NCBI GenBank assembly: GCA_000233775.1
Contig: CP003096.1
Span: 558,001 to 622,000 of the forward strand
Length of the DNA stretch: 64,000 bases
Direction of reading: 5' to 3'
Source of the DNA: Thermovirga lienii DSM 17291
GTDB taxonomy: Bacteria; Synergistota; Synergistia; Synergistales; Thermovirgaceae
The notes under the pieces are model-generated. The model was not told the origin of the DNA. It did not search any database and was given only the letters and a program-made list of their open reading frames with translations. A program made the position numbers and the translations under genes. Positions 58,502 through 64,000 of this stretch are shown here, in pieces (positions within the stretch are counted from its first letter, which is position 1; each line of letters opens with the position of its first letter).

Positions 58502-59461
58502 ATGAAAAAGATCGCCATTTTGACCAGCGGGGGCGATGCCCCTGGAATGAATGCCGCCATACGGGCCGTCACCAGAAGCGCCATAGGACGAGGGCTTACG
58601 GTGTACGGCTTCATGCGGGGCTACGAGGGGCTTCTGGATAGGGATTTCAGAGTGCTCAGCGCAAGGGACGTGGGGGGCATCATCCACAGGGGGGGTACCA
58701 TCCTCCAGACTGCCCGAAGCGACCGGTTCATGGAAAGCTTTTGGCAGGACAGGGCGGCAGAATTTCTTAAAGAAGAGGGCATAGAAGGTCTCGTGGTCAT
58801 TGGTGGAGACGGCTCCTTCAGAGGGGCTGCTGAGCTTGCAAAAAGAGGCATATCAGTTGTAGGTGTTCCAGGGACCATCGACAATGACATAGCAGAAACG
58901 GACCTGACCATAGGTTTTCGGACTGCCGTAGAGACCGCCCTGGATGCCGTAAAGCGCCTTAGGGATACCGCCTCAAGCCACGACAGGCTCTTCATAGTGG
59001 AGGTAATGGGAAGAAGGTCGGGCTTCATTGCCCTTGAGGTGGGAGTCGCAAGTGGAGCAGAGGCCGTCCTCGTGCCGGAAGTTCCCTTCAGTTTGGGCAT
59101 GCTCAACGACAAGCTTCATGCCGCCCGAAAGAAGGGCAAGACCCACTCTTTGATAATCCTAGCAGAAGGGGTAATGTCAGCTCAGGAATTAAAGACCCAG
59201 CTCAAGGACACAGGAGGCTACGAGGCAAGAGTTACCGTTTTGGGACACATACAAAGGGGCGGAAGCCCCTGTTCTGTGGACATTATCCTGGCCTCCCAGA
59301 TGGGAAAGTGCGCTGTGGACGCCCTCTTGGAGGGTGAAACCGCGGTCATGGCCGCTTCAAGGTGCGGCAAGGTCCAGCGAGTACCCCTGAGCTGGTCCTG
59401 GGAGCGGAGGAAACTTTTGGATCCAGACCTTATGGAATTGGTGGAGGTTTTAAGCATTTGA
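58502..59461 (+). CDS. pfkA: 6-phosphofructokinase
   Basis: A 319-residue ATP-type phosphofructokinase, the usual bacterial length. ILTSGGDAPGMNAAIRA binds ATP, VVIGGDGSFRGAAEL completes the site, VPGTIDNDI holds the catalytic aspartate, and VEVMGRRSGFIAL and GHIQRGGSPCSVD bind the sugar phosphate. It commits fructose-6-phosphate to glycolysis. Its stop overlaps the next start (ATGA), coupling it to the D-glutamate-cyclase-like gene. Confidence 0.96.
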   Translation: MKKIAILTSGGDAPGMNAAIRAVTRSAIGRGLTVYGFMRGYEGLLDRDFRVLSARDVGGIIHRGGTILQTARSDRFMESFWQDRAAEFLKEEGIEGLVVIGGDGSFRGAAELAKRGISVVGVPGTIDNDIAETDLTIGFRTAVETALDAVKRLRDTASSHDRLFIVEVMGRRSGFIALEVGVASGAEAVLVPEVPFSLGMLNDKLHAARKKGKTHSLIILAEGVMSAQELKTQLKDTGGYEARVTVLGHIQRGGSPCSVDIILASQMGKCAVDALLEGETAVMAASRCGKVQRVPLSWSWERRKLLDPDLMELVEVLSI

Positions 59462-60324
59462 TGACCTTGGCTTACAAACTGATCGATGCAGTGGCGTCAA
59501 ACAACTCGGGCCGGCTCATCAAGGGCCTGTGCCGCCCAGAAGACCTTCTCTGTGGGGCAAAGCTTTTAGAAAATGCCCAAAGGGTGGTTGTTGTGACGGG
59601 GTTTTACGTTCCAACGGCCCAGGCCCCCGAGACCGATGGCCCCCCAGGTGCGGCCGTGATGGCAAGGGCGTTGAAGTCCTTGAACAAGGACGTTCAAATA
59701 TTCACCGATCCTCTTAACGCGTCGGCGGTGGAGGCATGTTGCAAAACCCTGGGATTCGAAGGCCTTTATATAACGGAAGACCCAAAGGCCCTTTTTAAAG
59801 ACTCCCCTGACCTTTTGGTCTACATAGAGAGACTGGGTGCGGCTTCCGACGGGAGATACTACAACATGAGGGGCGAGGACATCACCCAGTGGACTGCCCC
59901 TCTGGACAAGGGGGCCTTAATGGCCCAGGATATGGGAGTTTCGGTCTTGGCGGTTGGAGATGGAGGCAACGAGGTGGGCATGGGACTGGCAAAGGACATC
60001 CTGCAGAAGGCCCTCCCGTCCTTCAAGAAGTGCCTGTGCTCCGTTGGATGCACCGTCCTTATCCCCTCGGACGTGTCCAACTGGGGAGCTTATGCCTTGG
60101 TGTCTCTCCTTTCCGCGTTGAAGGGAACATGGTTGGGGCACGACTCCCAGGAAGAAAAGGCTATGATAGATGCCATGATTGAAGCGGGCGCCGTGGACGG
60201 AAAGACATGTAAAAAAGTCCCTTCGGTGGATGGTTTCCCCTCTTCTGTTCATGAGGAAAAGGTAGAGAAGATAAAGGAGCTTTTCCTTGAGTGGCAAAAG
60301 AAAAGCTCCCCTCTTGTTCGGTAG
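59461..60324 (+). CDS. D-glutamate cyclase family protein (DUF4392)
   Basis: A 287-residue DUF4392 protein, the domain that in mammals forms D-glutamate cyclase (5-oxo-D-proline from D-glutamate). Conserved parts include VVVTGFYVPTAQAPETDGPPGAA, LVYIERLGAASDGRYYNMRG and VLAVGDGGNEVGMG. The bacterial role is not fixed. Linkage to pfkA by an ATGA overlap is odd for amino-acid metabolism and may reflect carbon-flow or cell-wall D-glutamate balance. ATG 59461 is used; the frame upstream runs inside pfkA. Confidence 0.8.
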   Translation: MTLAYKLIDAVASNNSGRLIKGLCRPEDLLCGAKLLENAQRVVVVTGFYVPTAQAPETDGPPGAAVMARALKSLNKDVQIFTDPLNASAVEACCKTLGFEGLYITEDPKALFKDSPDLLVYIERLGAASDGRYYNMRGEDITQWTAPLDKGALMAQDMGVSVLAVGDGGNEVGMGLAKDILQKALPSFKKCLCSVGCTVLIPSDVSNWGAYALVSLLSALKGTWLGHDSQEEKAMIDAMIEAGAVDGKTCKKVPSVDGFPSSVHEEKVEKIKELFLEWQKKSSPLVR

Positions 60325-60325
60325 A

Positions 60326-60823
60326 TTAAGATACCGATTTCCTGGACAGGCGTTTTTCTATGATTGGAACGAACATAAGGGCAAATAAGGCACCAACGCC
60401 TGTCTGAAGTACGTCGGTCAAAAGCTCCACTGGCGCTACCTTCCATCCGTAGAGTATCCCGGCGGTCGTGGTGTAGCCTGCTATCATTACTAGGGCTCCT
60501 AGCACTATGCCAAAGATCCTTCCTTTCGGGGCGAAGCGCCCCACCAGGAAACCTTCCAGGCCCTTTATGACGAAGGTTATGGGCGCCCAAAGGGGGTACC
60601 CCAGTAAGATGTCCGCCAGAGAGGCCCCTATGCTTCCGCTCAGGGCGCCGTACCGGGGCCCCAACAGGATTGCCACGGTGTATATGACCCCTTCCCCCAG
60701 GTTGAAGTAGATCCTAAGCCCAGGCATGGGCACATGAAGCATGGTGGCCAAGGTTACCGCTCCTGCAAGCATGGCACCAAGGGCTATTTTTTTCGGCGTA
60801 AAGTCAGCGTTCAACGAAATCAC
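60326..60823 (-). CDS. ECF transporter S component
   Basis: A 165-residue membrane protein with about five to six helices and the vitamin-type S-component pattern (KKIALGAMLAGAVTLA, FNLGEGVIYTVAILLGPRYGALSGSIGASLADIL, key residues N-L-G-E and G-P-x-x-G-A). It would capture a vitamin or small solute for a shared ECF module. The substrate is unclear. It starts at GTG 60823 or TTG 60814, which is better spaced from AAGGGGG. It converges on the D-glutamate-cyclase-like gene with a single base between stops. Confidence 0.82.
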   Translation of the reverse strand: MISLNADFTPKKIALGAMLAGAVTLATMLHVPMPGLRIYFNLGEGVIYTVAILLGPRYGALSGSIGASLADILLGYPLWAPITFVIKGLEGFLVGRFAPKGRIFGIVLGALVMIAGYTTTAGILYGWKVAPVELLTDVLQTGVGALFALMFVPIIEKRLSRKSVS

Positions 60824-60876
60824 CCCCTTGCTTTTATCTAAAATAAGTGTATTCTTTAAAGAGTAATCCGTGTAGA

Positions 60877-60909
60877 GCCAGCAATCAGGGTAAATGACCT
60901 ACAGCTGGC
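60877..60909 (-). promoter_or_regulatory. Small hairpin upstream of the ECF S-component gene
   Basis: GCCAGC (60877-60882) pairs with GCTGGC (60904-60909), a 6-bp stem with a 21-base loop, 55-85 bases before the S-component start on the - strand. It could be part of a riboswitch for the transported vitamin, but no known class fits, and the rest of 60824-61009 holds only the promoter of the small + strand gene. Confidence 0.25.
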
Positions 60910-60980
60910 CTCATGGTATAACCTCTTTTGAAGACATTTATAAGCTTTACATAAAAAAATCCGGTTTTTCTTTTGGGCCC

Positions 60981-61011
60981 TTGTCAAATAGCGGGTCCAC
61001 TAAGGTATAAT
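60981..61011 (+). promoter_or_regulatory. Putative promoter of the small anchored protein gene
   Basis: TTGTCA (60981-60986) and TATAAT (61006-61011) with a 19-base spacer. The -10 overlaps the first ATG (61010), so a promoter here would give a nearly leaderless transcript or mean that translation begins later. Confidence 0.4.
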
Positions 61012-61441
61012 GCATATGAAGAGATTGTTGCTTGTGCTCTCCCTCTTGTTTGTTGCGCTTAGTGCGGTGCTCTTATGCAGGTGGCGCGGTTATTTTTATT
61101 TGACCCAGCCTCCCCAGGTAGGGAACCTAGTTCTATGCGAAGCTCTGGACGAGGTAAACCATCCGATTAACACTGGTAGCGAGTTTAAGTGGGGAACCAG
61201 GAGCGTGTGCCTGCTTTTTGACTACAAGGCATTTCAGAAGGACACAACACTCTACGTTAGATGGCAGTATAAGGGGCACACCTTGGCGGAGGAACAGGTA
61301 ATTCTCACTGATGAAAGCGGTTTCTGTGCTTTTTACCTGATGAAGGAGGATGGTGCCCCTCTGCCCATCGGTGACTATTCAGTGGCGGTGGAGAGTATGG
61401 GCCATGTCCTCTCGAAGGCGTTCTTCGTGGTCACCAGGTAA
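61010..61441 (+). CDS. Small membrane-anchored protein of unknown function
   Basis: 143 residues. A hydrophobic N-terminal segment (about 4-24: RLLLVLSLLFVALSAVLL) is followed by a C at residue 24, but the sequence before it is not a clear lipobox. The outer domain of about 115 residues is rich in beta-strands (WQYKGHTLAEEQVILTDESGF; GDYSVAVESMGHVLSKAFFV), similar in style to Ig-like or anchoring domains. No family recognised. Either ATG 61010 or 61016 may be the start. 45 bases before transaldolase. Confidence 0.65.
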   Translation: MHMKRLLLVLSLLFVALSAVLLCRWRGYFYLTQPPQVGNLVLCEALDEVNHPINTGSEFKWGTRSVCLLFDYKAFQKDTTLYVRWQYKGHTLAEEQVILTDESGFCAFYLMKEDGAPLPIGDYSVAVESMGHVLSKAFFVVTR

Positions 61442-61486
61442 ATAACCTTACAAAAATAAAATAGATGTTTGAAGGGAGCATCAGTC

Positions 61487-62143
61487 ATGAGGTTTTTCAT
61501 TGACACGGCGGACATAGATCAGATCCGCACCGCCTATGGATGGGGCGTGATTAGTGGCGTGACCACCAACCCCTCCCTCATAGCAAAGGCCGGCCGCGAC
61601 CTCAAAGAGGCCATTCTCGAAATTTGCGACATAGTGGACGGCCCTGTAAGTGCCGAGGTTATATCCCTCGACAGGGAAGGTATGATTGAGGAAGGAAGAT
61701 CACTGGCAGCTTTGCATCCCAACGTGGTGGTGAAGATTCCCATGACCCCTGAGGGCATGGCGGCCACCAGCGTCCTGAGTGCTGAGGGCATAGACGTGAA
61801 CGTCACGTTGATTTTCTCCCCACAGCAGGCCCTCCTGGCGGCCCAGGCTGGAGCCGCGTACGTCAGCCCCTTCGTTGGGCGCTTGGACGACATAGGTGAG
61901 GACGGAATAGGGCTGATAAGCGATATAGCTAGTATTTTTAATCTCCACGACATACCAGTTGAGATAATAGCAGCGAGCATTAGGCATCCGAAGCATGTCA
62001 TGGATGCTGCACTCGCGGGAGCGGACATAGCCACGGTTCCTTTTGGTGTGTTGGAGAAATGTTTCAAGCATCCCCTTACGGACAGTGGCATAGAACGATT
62101 CCTTGCAGATTGGGAGGGAGCAGTAAGAGGCAATGGACGATAA
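61487..62143 (+). CDS. tal: Transaldolase (fructose-6-phosphate aldolase family)
   Basis: A 218-residue short-type transaldolase. [36 protein letters not shown] with the Schiff-base lysine, [20 protein letters not shown] and [10 protein letters not shown]-like [11 protein letters not shown] are standard. It links the pentose phosphate pathway and glycolysis; pfkA lies 2 kb upstream. ATG 61487 follows GAAGGGAG by 8 bases. The stop overlaps the rho start. Confidence 0.93.
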   Translation: MRFFIDTADIDQIRTAYGWGVISGVTTNPSLIAKAGRDLKEAILEICDIVDGPVSAEVISLDREGMIEEGRSLAALHPNVVVKIPMTPEGMAATSVLSAEGIDVNVTLIFSPQQALLAAQAGAAYVSPFVGRLDDIGEDGIGLISDIASIFNLHDIPVEIIAASIRHPKHVMDAALAGADIATVPFGVLEKCFKHPLTDSGIERFLADWEGAVRGNGR

Positions 62144-63581
62144 CTTAGAAAAAAAGGTGCAAGAGCCCCAGGAAGCGGCCGCCGAAGAAGAAAAAGCAGC
62201 AAATACGAAACCTCAGGAGGAAGCTAATCAGGAAACCAAGGAAGAAGCCCCTGTTGTTTCTGCTTCCAACGGCAACAAGCACGATAACAACGGAACCAAT
62301 GGCAACGGGGAATCCAAGAAGGTTCCCAAACCCAAGTACACCTTCAGCGAGTTGGAAAGAAAGAACATAACCGACCTCAGGAAGCTCGCGAAGAAGATGA
62401 AAGTTCAAGGTTTCTCAACCCTTCGCAAGGACGACCTCATAATTGCCATCTTGGCCAAGCAGTCAGAGGAAATGGGTTTTCGCTTTGGCGGGGGCACCTT
62501 GGAAATACTGTCCGACGGCTACGGCTTTTTGAGGCCCCGGGGGCTTCTGCCCAGCGATCATGACATATACATGTCGGCATCACAAATACGCAGGTTCGGC
62601 CTTCGAAATGGAGACGTAGTCTGGGGATTCATAAGGCCCCCCAAGGAACAGGAACATTACGAGGCCCTTTTGAGGGTAGAGGTGGTCAACTTCTCAGATC
62701 CAGAAGCGGCAAGAAGAAGGCCTCAGTTCGAGAAGCTGACGCCTATTTTCCCCAACGAGAGGTTGCACCTGGAGACGACCAAGGAAGAACTTACCACCAG
62801 ACTAATAGACCTTTTTGCCCCCATAGGCAAAGGCCAAAGGGCACTGATAGTTTCCCCGCCCAAGGCCGGCAAGACCACAGTTTTGAAAAAGATAGCCAAT
62901 GCTGTGACTGCAAATCACCCTGAGGTCATTCTGATGGTGCTTCTCATAGATGAACGCCCTGAAGAGGTAACCGACATGGAGCGGTCCGTGGATGGAGAGG
63001 TTGTGGCGTCCACTTTCGATCGTCCGGCGGAAGAACACCTGAGGGTGGCCAATTTGACCTTGGAGAAGGCCAAGCGCCTAGTGGAAGTGGGAAGGGATGT
63101 GGTGCTCCTCTTGGACTCCATAACCCGACTTGCAAGGGCGTCCAACCTTGTGGAGCCTCCCTCGGGTAGAACCCTTTCTGGAGGTATGGATCCTGCTGCG
63201 CTGTACTTCCCCAAGCGCTTCTTTGGTGCTGCGCGCAACATAGAGGAGGGCGGAAGCCTCACGATAATTGGCACGGCATTGGTGGATACGGGCAGTAGAA
63301 TGGACGAAGTAATATACGAAGAGTTCAAGGGCACGGGCAACATGGAGGTCCACCTTTCTAGGAAGCTGTCCGAGCAGCGCATCTTCCCTGCCATAGACAT
63401 AACCCGCTCGGGCACCCGGCGAGAGGAGCTCTTGATGGACCCTGATGAGCTTCAGAGGGTATGGCTCCTTAGAAGGAGGATTGCCAACGTCGACGAGGCG
63501 GAAGTTCTGAACTTGATAATGAGCAAACTCAAGGCCACGTCGAGCAATGAAGAATTTCTTGCAACAATTAAGATAAATTGA
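62133..63581 (+). CDS. rho: Transcription termination factor Rho
   Basis: A 482-residue hexameric helicase. An N-terminal extension (about residues 1-65) is low-complexity, rich in E, Q, N and K ([16 protein letters not shown]). After it come the Rho N-terminal domain ([20 protein letters not shown]), the RNA-binding cold-shock fold ([13 protein letters not shown]), Walker [13 protein letters not shown], Walker [15 protein letters not shown] and the R-loop. The extension is longer than in E. coli Rho and may tune RNA affinity. It overlaps transaldolase by 11 bases, the order also found in Firmicutes. Confidence 0.96.
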   Translation: MDDNLEKKVQEPQEAAAEEEKAANTKPQEEANQETKEEAPVVSASNGNKHDNNGTNGNGESKKVPKPKYTFSELERKNITDLRKLAKKMKVQGFSTLRKDDLIIAILAKQSEEMGFRFGGGTLEILSDGYGFLRPRGLLPSDHDIYMSASQIRRFGLRNGDVVWGFIRPPKEQEHYEALLRVEVVNFSDPEAARRRPQFEKLTPIFPNERLHLETTKEELTTRLIDLFAPIGKGQRALIVSPPKAGKTTVLKKIANAVTANHPEVILMVLLIDERPEEVTDMERSVDGEVVASTFDRPAEEHLRVANLTLEKAKRLVEVGRDVVLLLDSITRLARASNLVEPPSGRTLSGGMDPAALYFPKRFFGAARNIEEGGSLTIIGTALVDTGSRMDEVIYEEFKGTGNMEVHLSRKLSEQRIFPAIDITRSGTRREELLMDPDELQRVWLLRRRIANVDEAEVLNLIMSKLKATSSNEEFLATIKIN

Positions 63582-63620
63582 TAAGCTGAGCAAGGCCCAT
63601 ATTTTGAGAGGAGGAGCAAT

Positions 63621-64000
63621 ATGAGAGGCCAAAATTCCCGCAAGGCAAGTTTCCTATCTAGCAGGGTGGGTTTCTACCTGGTGATAACTACGATGTTGAG
63701 TATAACAGCGTTGGTTACCATCATAGCAGGACAGAGAGCACGAGTCGAAGTGCTACCCATCTTGGCCCAACCATCCTCCATCAGTGATAATTTAAGTCCA
63801 GAAACCTTCATCGTCTTAAACGTCTCCAGTGACGTTTCTGCGGGGTATGATTTGGCCTCATCAGAAGAAGATTCTTCATTCAAAGCTGCAGAGGGAATAG
63901 GACCTCTTCCTGCGTCTCCATCCATTTTTGACGATAATGTGAAGCTCGAGGAGGTTCAGCCTGAGGAGCTAGAACAAAAAGCAGCAGAAAAGCCCCAAAG
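63621..64000 (+). CDS. Membrane-anchored protein, 5' part only
   Basis: The frame is open from ATG 63621 (GGAGGAG 8 bases upstream) to the end of the window. The 126 residues seen are a basic N-terminus, one membrane helix at about 17-37 (FYLVITTMLSITALVTIIAG), then a proline-, serine- and glutamate-rich stretch (LEEVQPEELEQKAAEKP). This looks like a linker before an exported domain such as LysM or a peptidase, but that domain lies outside the window. The open frame continues past the right edge. Confidence 0.6.
   Translation, partial: MRGQNSRKASFLSSRVGFYLVITTMLSITALVTIIAGQRARVEVLPILAQPSSISDNLSPETFIVLNVSSDVSAGYDLASSEEDSSFKAAEGIGPLPASPSIFDDNVKLEEVQPEELEQKAAEKPQ

Noticed and set aside
1-64000. 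CRISPR array, prophage or toxin-antitoxin system
   Set aside because: No regularly spaced repeats, cas-like proteins, phage structural genes or paired small toxin/antitoxin frames were seen on reading through the window.

Overview
The window reads as chromosomal DNA of a diderm, anaerobic bacterium of the phylum Synergistota, probably thermophilic. The reasons are indolepyruvate:ferredoxin oxidoreductase genes, a full lipid A/Kdo pathway with BamA, SLH-domain porins with a predicted beta-barrel, a Firmicutes-like hslVU-codY operon, and frequent AGG and ATA codons. The phylum call comes from gene content and protein style; no rRNA is present to confirm it. About 65 protein genes (two cut by the window edges), three tRNAs and one insertion sequence are supported. 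Almost everything runs on the + strand; only the IS transposase and an ECF S-component gene are on the - strand.

Region 1 (1-20.4 kb) is housekeeping. It holds the end of an IscU/NifU scaffold gene, a MOSC protein, a thioesterase, iorAB, a lone prepilin-like gene and lepB, then a compact run rbgA-rnhB-yraN-comM-dprA-smg-like-topA-trmFO-xerC-hslV-hslU-codY. The topA-trmFO-xerC-hslVU-codY part matches the Bacillus order. After it come an S1-domain gene, a DUF501 gene, ppx/gppA and argH.

Region 2 (20.4-22.1 kb) is a 1,279-bp IS481-like element bounded by a 15-bp direct repeat. It sits between the argH terminator and the promoter of a tRNA-Lys/Glu/Thr cluster. Its transposase frame has no stop inside the element and ends in host DNA.

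Region 3 (22.1-53.9 kb) is a roughly 30-kb envelope block. A small sigma factor and a single-span membrane protein (a possible anti-sigma factor) precede bamA, an unrecognised exported protein, lpxD-lpxC-fabZ-lpxA, kdsC, an LptF/G permease, lpxI, lpxB, an LpxB-like paralogue, msbA, an LpxK fused to another LpxB-like domain, kdsB-kdsA-kdsD-waaA, a kdnB/kdnA-like pair, an ELM1-family protein, seven core glycosyltransferases or ligase genes and waaL. Most junctions overlap or are within a few bases. Together they would build lipid A, add Kdo or 8-amino-Kdo, flip the molecule and extend the core. The kdnBA-like pair suggests the 8-amino sugar is made.

Region 4 (53.9-64 kb) has two tandem SLH porin genes whose 5' leaders (about 180 nt) and first 125 codons are nearly identical, a secreted coiled-coil protein, pfkA coupled to a D-glutamate-cyclase-like gene, an ECF S-component, a small membrane-anchored protein, transaldolase, rho and the start of a membrane protein. 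No CRISPR array, prophage or recognisable defence island was seen.
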